Origin: Hysterium pulicare CBS 123377
Taxonomy: Eukaryota > Ascomycota > Dothideomycetes > Hysteriales > Hysteriaceae
Direction: 5' to 3'
DNA: 64,000 bases
Assembly: GCA_000467715.1 (NCBI GenBank)
Contig: AJFK01000646.1
Location: forward strand, 1 to 64,000
Shown here piece after piece: positions 12,501-24,244 of this stretch; the first letter of the stretch is position 1; each line of letters starts with the position of its first letter. The notes below the pieces were generated by a model. The model searched no databases and was not told where the DNA came from. It saw nothing but the letters and a program-made list of their open reading frames with translations. The position numbers and the translations under genes are program-made.

Positions 12501-15249
12501 GCCATGTGATCGACCAACGTGGCACTAATACTGCATAGGAAACAAATGAATGGACCGTGGATAAAGTCGCCATTCGCGCCGATCTACTCGTTGAATGCAT
12601 CCGGCATACATCGAGCCCACAAGTTCAAAATACAGCGCTGCTCTTAATATCTAGCATGGCATCCTGGGTACCGGAGCTTGTTCTGCATAATCTCATGCCT
12701 GTCTTCACATTCATGGGCTCCACACTGCTACGACAAAATGATGATTATTCCGCACATGTCGTGGACCAGGTATGTTGTCCATGTTTACGGATTTTCAATG
12801 ACGAGAGCTGTTCTCACTGCTTTGCAGACAATTTCACGAGTGGTTCCGCAGTTAGCTACATCCCTGAGACGCCGTAACAAGGATTTCCTAACTGGAATTG
12901 CCGACTTACTACTTAGTTTTACGGCTGCTTTCGAGCATATTCCGCTCCATCGCAGACTAAATCTATTCAGCCAATTATGTAGAACGCTTGGGCCGGAAGA
13001 TGCCCTTCCCGCTATTCTATCTCTTTTGATAGACAGGTATCCATCGATGACCGAGCAACAGAAGTTTGTATCTGACTTGTTGTCCGAGTTCGATCCGTTG
13101 GTAGCTTTACAGGTAATTCACTAGCCGAACGTCTCATTTGAACATATATATCCCTAACAGACCTAGACTATGAAGAACTATCTCGATCTCATTGCAGATG
13201 CCCTAAAACCGAAACGCACCATTTCAGACGTTCTTTTCAGTTTCAATGAAAAACCTGTTGGCCAAGTAGGACTTTCAATAGGGAACCTATTGTCATCATT
13301 GGCCGATTTGATCAACGATCAAAAGCTTCGTCACCGAATAGGCAGAGCACTTCGACATGAAGATGAAGCCACAAAATTGCAAATCCTATTTACGGAGACC
13401 GTGGAGAAGACAGTCGATATTTTGCAGCATACTGAAAGCCACACCCAGCAGCACGAAGCTTGCAGTCGCGTCCTAACGAATTCTCTTAATCTCTTGCCCA
13501 CGACCAATCTCATTAAATCGGCTGAAATGCTCCTAGAAAGCCCTAACGATTATGTACGACTTGCAGCCTTGAAGTCTATTGGAATCAAGGTAGCATCTAT
13601 TCAGCATAACGACGTCATCTCCATTTCTGCCCTTCTGGCATTCCTCACCAAGATAGAGAACATCCTGGCAACCTCACGGGACATGAACTTGCGACTTGTG
13701 GCAGTGAGCAGCGTGGACCAAATCACCGAACGATTTGGCAAAAGGGATCCGCTCGCCGTAATGTCTGTAGCCCGAGCCATTTCGGGAGCACTATCTCCTG
13801 AAGTCGATGATGACCGATTCTGCGTCATGTCTCTCCTTTGCCTTGCTTCCGTCGTGGACGTTGTGCGGGATGAGTTCATTTCTCTTCTTCCCGATGTTTT
13901 ACCCAAAGCGTTCCAGTACCTTAACCGAAGCATTGCTCTCGAACAGAAGAACTATGACTTGCACAATGCCGTTTATGCCCTTCTTTGCGCAATCATCCAG
14001 CGGTTGCCATTCGTGTTTTCTGGCGAATATCTAGAGGAAGCCTTGGCGCTCTCCCATCGGTCAGCTGCAGCGCAGCTCAGTCAGGATTGTGCCCATAGCC
14101 GAAGACAATTCAACCAGGCTGTTGCAAGGCATATTGATGCGAAAGAAACATTCGCTTCTGTCAGAACGGATTGGCCTGCAGCTATTCGCCACGGTTACAG
14201 AGTAAGTACACTGTTTCTAGATCCTGTCTGCGACCCTAATTCTTGTTTAGGCTCTGAACGAACATCTCGAATTGCTCTCCCTTGCAATAGAGAGCCGGTC
14301 GAAGTCAGCAGTACTAAATTCCAGTCAAATTCTGTTCAGTTTGTTCCTGACTGTTTTTGATCTTCGAAATACCGCAAGTCAAGACGGTTATGGAATGAAA
14401 TTAGGAGATGTGGAGATCGAACAATTGGAAATGAAAATGAACGAGGCAGCAATTTCGATGATATTGAAACTCAACGATGCAACTTTCCGGCCTTTCTTCG
14501 TACGACTAGTTGAGTGGGCCTCAGAATCAACGTCGAAACACACTAGAAGTAGCAAGACACGCCGTGCTACGACATTATTCCTTTTTCTGTCGGAATTTTT
14601 CGAACGATTCAAAGTATGTATCTGAGTTTGTAGCTAAGGCAACGTACTGACAATTCTAGTCAATCGTGACCAACTATTCCAGCTATGTTGTCGAACAGGG
14701 GGCACAGATTCTCATAAATGTGTCGCCAACGGATGAAGAAGGCGAAAGGCTCTGCAGAGCTGTGTTGAAAGCTTTGCGCTCAAGCTTTCAGCATGATCAG
14801 GATGGTACGTATACTGTGATTTCATTGCCATACGGTCTAACGTGTGTTTAGGGTTCTGGCAAGCACCTGCACACTTTGGTGTGATCATGCCTCCGCTCTC
14901 AAACCAACTAACACTATCCTCGCCTCCAAGTGTCAATGAGGAAGTGATACCCACCATCACTGAACTTGCAGCATCGACATCCTCGGTGGACAATCTTAGA
15001 GGATTGAATGCAGTGCTTCTCAAATACATGCGTGCCGAGGAGGCATCCACACGAGTGGCTGCGATTAAGTGTGAGCAGAGCCTCACAAAAAGGCTGGGAG
15101 AAGACTGGTTGGGACTGTTGGCAGAGATGCTCCCTATCATAAGCGAACTAAGGGAGGATGATGATGAGACGGTGGAGAGAGAAACCAACCGGTGGATCAT
15201 CATGATGGAAGAGATATTGGGAGAAAGCTTAGATCCCATGCTACAGTAA
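9508..15249 (+). CDS. UTP10: U3 snoRNP component UTP10 (HEAT-repeat protein, BP28 family)
   Basis: Eight exons: 9508-9881, 9931-12487, 12539-12769, 12828-13112, 13167-14201, 14251-14613, 14660-14804 and 14852-15249. Seven introns of 46-58 bp are all GT..AG, and the joined frame gives about 1,795 aa, the usual length for UTP10. The N terminus MTSLQKQLAAIAASSTHQVD and the following KAQKTAHAKSLLFEPKVAASQ are highly typical. Helical HEAT repeats fill the protein, with the BP28 C-terminal region in the last four exons (e.g. FRPFFVRLVEWA). UTP10 belongs to the t-UTP subcomplex of the nucleolar small-subunit processome, linking rDNA transcription to 18S rRNA maturation. The start is the first ATG in frame. 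Confidence 0.93.
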
Positions 15250-15446
15250 TAGGGATCGGACAAAAGATAGTGAATATCGGAGGAGACCTAACTACCAACC
15301 GTGGAACTCTTAATATACTCCTCTTGTGATTATATGCTTAGTCATCCACTCACGTGCGCTCGGACTTAGTACCCAGGTAACTGCCGTCGCATTCCGACAA
15401 CCTACCTACCTAAGTAACAGCTGCCTGCATGCCATGTCTCCCCGCC

Positions 15447-17432
15447 ATGTCTGCAACGAGCGATTCTAGCACGGTTGATGTGGATTCTACTCCGAACGAT
15501 TCCAATAAGCCGCCCTTGGTGTCGGCCCTCTTCTTGATCAAATTCGACCAGAAGATTGGGTTAGTATTCTTTTCACAGTTTACCTAGGCTGGCCTCCATT
15601 CGCAATCCAGACTGCTAACACTTCTTAAAGGTATACTATCGCCTGGAAGCACTCTGTCACGGATAGTAAGAAGGCCGAATCATGGTACTCGCCCCAAACC
15701 AAAGCTGACAAGATACCCAGTCCTGCTGGACGGCAGCGTTGAGTTCAAGTCACTACCCTCCGGTTTGCACTCTGTAAAGAACGATATCGTGTACGCACCT
15801 CGAGGATAATGAATACTCTGGCGTGTATCTCACTCTTAGTAGATACTTTGTGCACGAAGACTATGCCGGACTGAGCGCATTTGTCAACGGTCCGGCAGGT
15901 GAGGCGGAACGGAACGCGCATCTTGTTGCTGTGGGGATATTAGTGCCACTGAGCTATGGAAGGCTTGGGAGGAGCTGGCTTCATGCCCAAAGTCTTCTAC
16001 AAATGGCAACGTAAGCAAGTCTGAAACTTCCCTGCAAACTCTAGAGACTGATCTGCCGATACAGGGTGCTAGCAGATAACACCGCGCTCACTACGCCATT
16101 AGATGAATTTTGGGAACAGTATCGGGCAGATCAGAACAAACACACTCCGATTCCTGAGTCACCCACGTCATCCTCTAGCTCAGCCAAACAGAAGCTGTCT
16201 TGGACAGCACATAGCAGGAGCCGGGCTCTGTCAAGTGTTACTACTGCGTTACCCTCGGAGCAGTCTCTGTCCTCATGGCATCCTGCGTTATCCATTCTGA
16301 AATATATTGATATATTTGGGCCGCTCATATTTCCCTTATATCGAGCCGCTCTGCTTCGAAAGCGCATTTTGTTCTTGACCCCTGTACCTGTCCGTCAAAC
16401 TTGTGAATTTGGTATGTTTGCCTTTACCCGCAATCTAGTACCTACAAGCTATTGCTATGAGCTAATTGAAATCATTCAGTCTATGATCTGTCAATCCTTT
16501 CAGGTATTCCGGGCTCGGTTTTGGATCTTCTAGCTCCCGGAACCGATGCTAGTATCCGCCTTCGCTCGCTTTTCACTATTGGAGTACACGATATTCCTCT
16601 TCTTGAAAAAGTGACAGGTGGCTGGATAGCATGTACAACGGATGAGATCATTGGAACCAAGACCAGTCTCTATGACATCATTATTAAGATGCCACAACAG
16701 CAAGAACAGCCGCCTTTAACCCGACAGTGGCCTGTTATCACCACTTCGCAGGGTGGGCAAGTAAAAGCATCCCAGAGAGATTTAAGACGTTTCAAATTAT
16801 TGCACCACGAACTCTGGAAGATCCGTAGCTGTACTTCTGAATACATAGAATCAGGAGACGAGGCAGACGACAATACGGCTCTCCTTACACCTTCTCACGC
16901 CGCTGATGATGACGATGATAATGATGATGATGAGCAAAGCGATGACGGCTATGACGATAAATCTGTTGAGCCCATGACATGGTCACAACTTGCCTATACA
17001 GGTTTCATGTGGTGGGCATCCGCCGGCGAAAAAGATGCATTTTTGCAGGAAGAGCAAGACCTTGATAGAGAACTACTAGGAGATTTTTCGGATTTCCTCC
17101 CTGCACATTCAAGAACGCACAGAGACGAGGCCTCCTCTCATGAACTTGTTCAGGCAGGGTTGCATACTGCTATCATAGCCTATTTCCACCGCCTGACATC
17201 GACAATGATCACAGTTTTGTCCGGGATAATCGAAGCTGCTGACGATGATCCGGATGGCGAGGGTGATGAAGAGATGGTAGTTGTGGATAGAGATGATATC
17301 ACAAGGCTAGGACTGGACGCCTGGAATGAATCGGACAAGGCGTACATAAGCGACTTCTTGTCCATGTACTATGGCAGGCAGTGTGAAGTCCATGGAGCGA
17401 GCCTTGAATGCTGCGGTGTCAAATTATGTTAG
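15447..17432 (+). CDS. DENN-domain protein (Anr2/DENND11-like)
   Basis: Six exons: 15447-15559, 15631-15665, 15721-15790, 15843-16010, 16065-16411 and 16480-17432 (introns 52-71 bp), about 561 aa. The early ATG at 15434 is closed by a stop after 11 codons, so 15447 is chosen. Splicing restores ALFLIKFDQKIGYTIAWKHS, the start of the u-DENN module. VAVGILVPLSYGRLGRSW, CEFVYDLSILSGIPGSV and the later YDIIIKMP follow as the d/c-DENN core. An acidic low-complexity run (alternating D/N/E, encoded near 16905-16950) separates modules. DENN proteins are usually Rab GTPase exchange factors; this family matches yeast Anr2 and animal DENND11/LCHN, whose function is poorly known. Exon 2 is only 35 nt, so automated prediction may miss it. 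Confidence 0.78.
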
Positions 17433-17800
17433 AGACTTGAAGTTATTACATTAGAGGCCTGGATTTATTTTGTAGATAAGAACAAGCCGCTCTTCTAGCG
17501 GCGGTCAACGTGGCACTTTGTGAAAATCCTGTCTTACTGTAACGCCGTACTTTTGAAAGGAGGGTTTGCATTACGAAATCAGATTTCACCGAGCTACCAA
17601 TTCCAGCATTCAGTTCTTGAGAGCACTCTCTATCTGTTGCTTTAAAGAACGCGTTGATGACTACCCAGGTAGGTAGGGTTGAGCCTTCATCACGTGATTG
17701 CCCGTCTTAGCCGTTTCGTCGCGTGTCTCGCGTCGCTACAGATACGATACCCACGTCCTCCCATTGCGCTTCGCAAGTATATACTTCCCCCTTTCCAGCC
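17433..17800. other. Intergenic region, promoter of RDH54
   Basis: 368 bp between the DENN gene stop and the RDH54 start. A TACCCAGGTA motif lies at 17662-17671, immediately followed by GGTAGGG. No gene is seen. The open frame of RDH54 extends upstream without an ATG to about 17723. Confidence 0.5.
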
Positions 17801-20755
17801 ATGATACGAAAGCCATTCCGGCCGCCGACTCTCATTCGTAAGTCTGGTGAAATACAGCCTTCTCAGGATAAGAATGACTGCATCGAGGAACCGCCACCAA
17901 AGAAACGAAGAATCTTCGACAAAGACAATGTCGAACTCGGCAGTGCTCTACGAGTTCCAGCGAAAACAATGCCATCCATGAAGACGGCACGGAGACCGCT
18001 GACTCCCATCCAAAATCGTTCAGTTTTAGAAAGCCCTCAGTTGCCATTTGGGGGCGAGGCCGAACGATATTACACGGTTCTTTGGCAAGTAACAAAATCA
18101 ACCCTACGACCTTATCAGAAGTTAACTGGCCCTTGTAGGCGCAAATATTCTACCAAGAAGCATAAGACTTGGGATGGCGATGGCATGCTCTCAGTCATCG
18201 CTGGCTACGCTCACCTCCTGGACATGTCAGGTCGAGAACTTGGCAAGGCGGCATGTACGAAGCCGTTACTGCCAGGTTCAACGTTGTCTGTAGGTAGTAA
18301 AGAGGTAGAAGTTGACTGTATGATCAGTGAGCAAGACTTCAAGGCTGGCAAACCCTTTTTGGCCCAAATTTCGGAACCCACGGTGGAGGAGGCGACGTCC
18401 TTCCCAGCCCAAAATGTCGACGCGAAGAATAAGCCAACTACAGCGGCTCGCTCAGCCATCTCAGTGAGGTTGTCTTCAAAAGAACAGATTCCCTTGGAAG
18501 CCCGCGCACTCGCGCTGTCGAAAACTATGGCAAAATCTCAGTCTAGAGATGCGAGAATTGCTGCTAAACAAGTTGAACCTTGCACGCCCGTGACCCAGAG
18601 TAAGGCTACGAACAGACAATTCAAGAATCCACTTCTATCTAAAGAGCCGTTACGGCGAAAGATTACCGACAATCTGGTTCCTCAAGCACGTCACGATCCC
18701 GATCAGCCGAATGCTCTGGTCATGAAAAGGCCCGATTCTTGTCCCAGAGGGAGGCAGATAGTTGACGTCGTAGTTGATCCCATCCTTGGAAAACATCTCC
18801 GCGACCATCAGCGAGAAGGTGTCAAGTTCTTGTATGAATGCGTAATGGGGATGCGATCGGGAGGCGAAGGTGCTATTCTGGCCGACGAGATGGGCCTTGG
18901 AAAGACTCTGCAGACCATCACACTATTGTGGACTCTGTTGAAGCAGAACCCTGTTTACCAAGCGGTGCCAGTGGTGAAGAAAGCTTTGATTGTCTGCCCT
19001 GCAGGCCTCACCGCTAACTGGCATCGAGAGTTTCGCAAGTGGCTGGGAAACGAAAGAATTGGAATTTTTGTCGCGGATAACAAGAAGAAGCGTCTCACCG
19101 ATTTCACCATGGGCAAGAGCTACAATGTCATGATCATCGGTTACGAGATGTTGCGTACCGTGCAAGAGGAACTGAAAAAGGGCAATGGAATAGACATCGT
19201 AATTGCCGATGAAGGTCATAGACTAAAGACGGCAAACAACAAAGCGATGTTGGCGATACAGTCTCTAAACACGGAAAGAAGAATAATTCTCTCTGGAACT
19301 CCCTTACAAAACGACCTAAGCGAATTTTTTACTGCCATCGATTTCGTCAACCCTGGACTCCTTGGGAAACGGGCAGCTTTCAAGCGCGAATTTGAAGGTC
19401 CCATTGTGAGAAGCAGACAGCCTGAGGCGAGTGAAAAGGAGCTGGAGAAGGGCGAGGCTCGGTGGCAAGAGCTTGTTTCTTTGACAAGTCAGTTCATGAT
19501 CAGGCGAACTGCCGATGTTCTAGCAAAGTATCTCCCCCCAAAGACGGAGCACATCTTACTCTGCAAGCCTACCGAAGCTCAAGCTCTGATATATCGAAAT
19601 ATTATTTCTTCGCCGATATTCACCGCTGCCCTTGGCAATACAGAAACCGCTCTACAGCTCATCAGCGTGCTTAAGAAAGTTTGCAATAGTCCATCATTGT
19701 TAAGCTCCAAGACTACAGAAGAGACGCCTTCCGACATGCTCAAGACCATGCTCGCATTAATACCTCGGACGATCCTTTCTTCTCATGCGTCTAGTGCTAA
19801 GATCAGGGTCCTTGACTCTTTGCTCCACCGAATTCATACCTCCACCTCAGAGAAGGTCGTCCTGGTCTCCAACTACACCTCAACTCTCGACATGATTGAG
19901 CGTCTACTCATCTCCGTCTCTTATTCCTTCTTGCGTATGGACGGCTCAACGCCGACATCCAAACGTCAGTCTCTAGTCGAGCGCTTCAACAAAACCGACG
20001 CTAAGACCTCCTTCGCCTTCCTCTTATCCGCAAAAGCCGGTGGTGTTGGCTTGAATCTGATCGGGGCGTCTCGCCTCATACTCTTCGATATCGACTGGAA
20101 CCCAGCGACTGATTTGCAAGCCATGGCGCGCATTCATCGCGATGGGCAGAAAATGCCTTGCAAAATCTATAGGTTGTTGATCCAAGGGGCGTTGGATGAG
20201 AAGATTTTTCAGCGCCAGATTACAAAGCAGGGATTGGCAGATGCCGTTGTTGATAACAAGGCTAGTGCGGGAAGCTTTTCAAGGGACGAATTGAAAGATC
20301 TTTTTAGGCTAGATGAAAGCGATCTCTGTCAGACACATGCTTTGCTTGGTTGTTTGTGTGCTGGTAGGGGCGCCATGCCTCTGGCCGACATCGCCACACC
20401 TTCAATAGCCACGGATACCATTGCTGAAGCTGCAGACGATGTTGAAAGTCCGAAAGGGGTGGAGGACGGTCTCCCAGGCTTAGTCAAAGCTTCTCAAGTC
20501 GATATGGAAGAACAAGAGAGACACATCAAGGACAAGACAAGACGATCGGCAGATGATAAGCCCAAGCTGAGAGCATTGATGCAGTTTCATCACTTGGATA
20601 CTAAGTGTCTCGCATCGAATGGTTCTAATAAGAATGAAGGTATTGGGGGAAACGAGACTGGCATCGCCGCACTGTTGGAAGACGATGTTTTGCTTGATGT
20701 GCTGAGAGAGCAAGACCGTCGAGTCAGCTTTGTGTTCACTAGATCGTCGTCTTGA
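17801..20755 (+). CDS. RDH54: RDH54/TID1-like SNF2 family DNA translocase
   Basis: A Rad54 paralogue acting with Rad51/Dmc1 in homologous recombination and meiosis. The start is the ATG at 17801 (MIRKPFRPP). The N-terminal domain typical of Rdh54 carries YYTVLW then KKHKTWDGDG. Between these lie 54 nt (18085-18138) that look like a GC-AG intron (GCAAGT..TGTAG); removing it gives VLWRKYSTKKHKTWDGDG and a protein of about 966 aa instead of 984. The motor follows: Walker A ADEMGLGKT (about residue 340), IADEGHRLK, LSGTPLQND, then DGSTPTSKRQS and GGVGLNLIGASRLILFD, ending in the motif VI region QAMARIHRDGQK. The basic PPPKKRR near the N terminus could be a nuclear signal. RAD54 itself is less likely because the N-terminal module is of Rdh54 type. 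Confidence 0.88.
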   Translation: MIRKPFRPPTLIRKSGEIQPSQDKNDCIEEPPPKKRRIFDKDNVELGSALRVPAKTMPSMKTARRPLTPIQNRSVLESPQLPFGGEAERYYTVLWQVTKSTLRPYQKLTGPCRRKYSTKKHKTWDGDGMLSVIAGYAHLLDMSGRELGKAACTKPLLPGSTLSVGSKEVEVDCMISEQDFKAGKPFLAQISEPTVEEATSFPAQNVDAKNKPTTAARSAISVRLSSKEQIPLEARALALSKTMAKSQSRDARIAAKQVEPCTPVTQSKATNRQFKNPLLSKEPLRRKITDNLVPQARHDPDQPNALVMKRPDSCPRGRQIVDVVVDPILGKHLRDHQREGVKFLYECVMGMRSGGEGAILADEMGLGKTLQTITLLWTLLKQNPVYQAVPVVKKALIVCPAGLTANWHREFRKWLGNERIGIFVADNKKKRLTDFTMGKSYNVMIIGYEMLRTVQEELKKGNGIDIVIADEGHRLKTANNKAMLAIQSLNTERRIILSGTPLQNDLSEFFTAIDFVNPGLLGKRAAFKREFEGPIVRSRQPEASEKELEKGEARWQELVSLTSQFMIRRTADVLAKYLPPKTEHILLCKPTEAQALIYRNIISSPIFTAALGNTETALQLISVLKKVCNSPSLLSSKTTEETPSDMLKTMLALIPRTILSSHASSAKIRVLDSLLHRIHTSTSEKVVLVSNYTSTLDMIERLLISVSYSFLRMDGSTPTSKRQSLVERFNKTDAKTSFAFLLSAKAGGVGLNLIGASRLILFDIDWNPATDLQAMARIHRDGQKMPCKIYRLLIQGALDEKIFQRQITKQGLADAVVDNKASAGSFSRDELKDLFRLDESDLCQTHALLGCLCAGRGAMPLADIATPSIATDTIAEAADDVESPKGVEDGLPGLVKASQVDMEEQERHIKDKTRRSADDKPKLRALMQFHHLDTKCLASNGSNKNEGIGGNETGIAALLEDDVLLDVLREQDRRVSFVFTRSSS
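18085..18138 (+). other. Probable GC-AG intron, 54 bp, in frame and without stops
   Basis: The donor GCAAGT is the exact consensus for rare GC-AG introns and follows TTTG. TTAACT offers a branch site 14-19 nt before the TGTAG acceptor. The length is divisible by three and no stop occurs inside, so the open frame reads through it and adds 18 residues foreign to the family. No GT donor gives the right phase. Confidence 0.7.
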
Positions 20756-22375
20756 CAGGCTATGGAATCGGGGATGTCTCTGGCGTTCAGCAACGCATAT
20801 TTACGACGTCTACATCTTGTTGCTTTAGGTTGTAGTTTAGGCACGCTTAATTGGTCGCAAGGAACGTCACCCCCCACTTTCATACCTCTGCTGTCAATAT
20901 GTTTGCTACGGATCCTGGGCCATAGGAGGTTCCAGTCCTTGGACCACAATCACAATGAGACAATCGATGATCAAAAGCCAAGGTAAGGCTGAAGATGGTC
21001 GACTTCGACGGATGCATTACGGGAAGGCGTATTTATGGGTCATCTATAACGAGCGTGATGATGTGTCGATCTGAAACTTTGTTAGCGATGAAACAGGAGA
21101 GATTCGGAAGGTTTTTGATGCACTAATGGAGCACTACTCGGACGAGAGATACCGTTGGAGTTTAGTAAGGAGATTTCGGAACCTGCCGTGAGGTCGACCA
21201 CCTGCTCGGCAGTTGTATTATTGTAGGGCTAGTTTCGTGACACTGTGTCGGTTCTCAGTCAAAAGGGTGTTTCAGGAACTTGCTCGAAGAGCCAAAGGCA
21301 GCTTTGCTTGTGGATTTGATCCGGTATTATGCCGCACCTCGGAGGCGATTCGTCTTTGTCCAATGATGACTTGCTGTATTATCTTGGTTGGTTACTCCGT
21401 TACTGCAAGTCGAGCCTAATCCCTCTTTGTGCCCATCTTGAGTATAGGCCGATCAGGCACCCATTGAGCTGATAGATGCTGCAGCGAAAGCCGTTGGAGC
21501 GAGACGCTTGAAGCAAAGCAGACCGAAGCATCTTCAGCTGGAGTTGAACTTGCGGATCTCGCAAGCAGTTGCCCCAACGAAAAGTTCTCTGCGTTGGCAC
21601 AGCCTTCTCCTTCGCGCTTGACATGATGTGGTTGGCTTAAATCATCGGCGTCGGCGAGTTCCCCTCCGTGACGTGCACCTTGTGCGTAATCCCTTTCGCC
21701 CATGCCTTGAAGTCCGACTTGGCCTCCCACGGCTGCAGAAGGTGAATGGGTCGAAGTGGGCGACAGAGGCAGTAATAATCACGGCACGTATGGGAGGGAA
21801 GGCCTGGAATGTTCAGAGCGAGTTTGCGTCTGGAATGCGGCCCTGATGAAGCATGAATCCGGCGAAGAATTATCGACCTTCAGGAGCGCCTGAAAGAAGC
21901 AAGCAAGCCGAAGTACCCAGGTAGTGGGTGGGCGGACGGGAGTTATTTTGGGTGATGGCTGCGCCTTTGAAACTAGGTTCCGACAGCCGATACAAAGTAA
22001 AGGGCTTCAAGCAAAGCCTCCCTTCCAGAGGCCAGCTTGATCAATCCAACTTCCTCCCTCCACCGCTCTCTCAACTCTCTTTCCCTACACAACTAAGAAG
22101 TCTTCCCTCTTCGACTTCGCATCCCACCATCGTTATCAAGCAACATCTTGATCGCATTCTCGTAACGAACACGAAGGTCAGTTAAGCACGCTAAGCCACG
22201 GCGGCGGATCAACCGGGAAAACAAAGACGGCTGACGACGACTTTTGCAGCCGCCTTAGAAGTCCTCCTCTCGACTACCCACCCAACCGCAAACGACCCTC
22301 GACACCTTGCGACACCTTTTCCATCACCTACATTTCGACAGTCGCCCCCAGGCATACCTGTAGGCATCCTTTTCG
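20756..22375. other. 1.6-kb intergenic region, long promoter/leader of the bZIP gene
   Basis: No family-like gene is seen on either strand. TACCCAGGTA lies at 21914-21923. An ATG-initiated frame at 21955-22185 (76 codons) could be an upstream ORF only if transcription begins before it. The pyrimidine-rich run at about 22045-22100 is a more likely transcription start area, and I see no ATG between it and the bZIP start. A long regulated promoter is typical of fungal transcription factor genes. Confidence 0.5.
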
Positions 22376-24244
22376 ATGGCAACCGCCATACATTCCATGA
22401 CAATGGCTCCGTCATTCAACAATCAGTGCGTGGACCCCGACACCGATACCTTCTTCGACTTCAGCCAGATTCCCTCTCCTTCGCCGACCGCTTCGAGATT
22501 ACCCTCCAACGCATCGACTATCACAAGCCCAACCAACACCGTAGTGCCCCTCGAGGACGACCTCCAGACTCCTGCGAAACCAAGCCATGAATATGAGCGA
22601 TTCAAGCAACAGACCGGGCTTCCCTCCAACTCACTACCTGGCCTCAATCAGTCATTCAATGGAAGCTACCAGCAGATGTTTTCAAACTCTGGCACAGGTC
22701 TGGACGAACTGAACCTCATGGGCTCCCAGTCCATGCTTGACGCTGGCTGGAACAGTGGCCTCGGAATGGGTTCTGACGTGAACATGGATCTCGACCTCCT
22801 GCCTAGTAACGGACTGCCCGCATACTTCTTTCCCTCCGGCGATGCGTCGCAATCCGATGACTTCGTCGATCCAAGTGCCATTACCCAAGAAGACGTTCCC
22901 AATGTCAGGGTCTGGCCTGGTATGCACCAGCAGCAGGCTGCGTTGGCAGCCAAGGCTCAGGCACAAGCTCAACAACAGCGACAACAGCAGATGGTTCAGC
23001 AGCAACAGAAACAACCTGCTCACCAGCAACAACCACGCATCCAGCCCACAAAAAGACATGGCTCACATCAGAGCACTGATGCCCGTACTGAAGAAACAAT
23101 CGCTCGCGTCGTGAATCAAATCCGCCAGAACAGCCAAAACTCACTATCATCGCAAAACGACTCCCAGCAGGGACTTCTCCCTCACATCGTTCGGATGAAG
23201 AAGGATGAGGAGGACATGGATGAGGATGAGAGACTGCTTGCCAGTGAAGAGGGTAAGAAGCTTAGCAGCAAGGAACGTCGTCAGTTGAGGAATAAAGTTT
23301 CCGCTCGTGCCTTCCGCTCTCGAAGGAAAGGTTAGTCTACTGTAGTACCAACACATGAAGAACCTTGCTAACTCGTCGCAGAATACATTGGCCAGCTTGA
23401 AGGCGAAGTTGCGATGAAAACGAACGAATGCAATGAGCTTCGCTCTCAGAACCGAGCACTGATGGACGAGAATGCTCGCTCTCGTGCATTCATCGAGAGA
23501 CTTCTCCGACACAGAGCTTTCACTCCCTTCCTTGAGGAGCTTTCTCAGGACGAGAGCCTTCAGGCCAAGCCCACTGTGGCTGTGTCGTCTGCTCCTACAC
23601 CAACTCCTGCACCTGCACGCAAGGACGTCAACCCATATCAATCCCAGCAGTTCACGAGTATGCCTCAAAACGAAAACCCACAGATCGGCATGGCACTCAT
23701 CCCTGAGACTCAGCTTGACTTATCTATGCTCAATTTGAACAACAACAGCAACAACTGGGCTATGCAAAGCATGGGCTTCAATTTTCAACAGCCCCAGGTC
23801 TATTCCGTCTTAGAACTCCCAGAGGGTCCATCCACCCCTATTGACACGGATCTATTGTCAGGAAAGGGTGGAGACTCAATCATATCCGAAGTTTCCTCGG
23901 CCGTCAATGATGTCAAGCACGACTATCCCGTCATCGGGCGACCAGTCGAGCTTAACAACTCCGCACCTGTGGAAGTCGAAGAGGATGATGATGACGATGA
24001 ATTGTTCGATCTCTACCGTGCCTCACCTGCACCTTCAAAGTCCACCGTTGTTGTTGCCCCTACCGAGAATTTTGAACCCATCTTCGGTGATGCCGCTCCA
24101 GAGAAGGTCTTCGCACACTTCGAGCTTTTTATATCCGATGAGGTCGAGTCAGAAAGACTGATGGAACGCTTCGAGAAGATGTGTGCTCTTGTTGAACCTG
24201 CTCTGCAAAGGATCCAAGCGTTGACCTCTAACCTGGATTTATGA
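22376..24244 (+). CDS. bZIP transcription factor
   Basis: Exons 22376-23330 and 23382-24244 flank a 51-bp intron (GTTAGT..CGCAG) that lies just inside the DNA-binding domain; about 605 aa. The basic region reads RRQLRNKVSARAFRSRRKEY (N-x7-R type, about residues 298-320), followed by a leucine zipper (YIGQLEGEVAMKTNECNELR, then SQNRALMDENA). Before it lies a Q-rich stretch (about residues 182-225), probably an activation domain; after it are an acidic patch (EEDDDDDELFD) and a conserved helical C terminus. The NKVSARAFRSRRKEYI form matches a group of Pezizomycotina bZIPs sometimes named LziP or MBZ1, but I assign only the family. It would act in the nucleus as a dimer. Confidence 0.9.

Noticed and set aside
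17723-17800. Start of RDH54 at the upstream end of its open frame
   Set aside because: The frame begins with GTG and has no ATG until 17801, where the family-typical MIRKPFRPP begins.
21955-22185. 76-codon upstream ORF controlling the bZIP gene
   Set aside because: It probably lies before the pyrimidine-rich transcription start region, so it may not be in the mRNA; not enough evidence to call.
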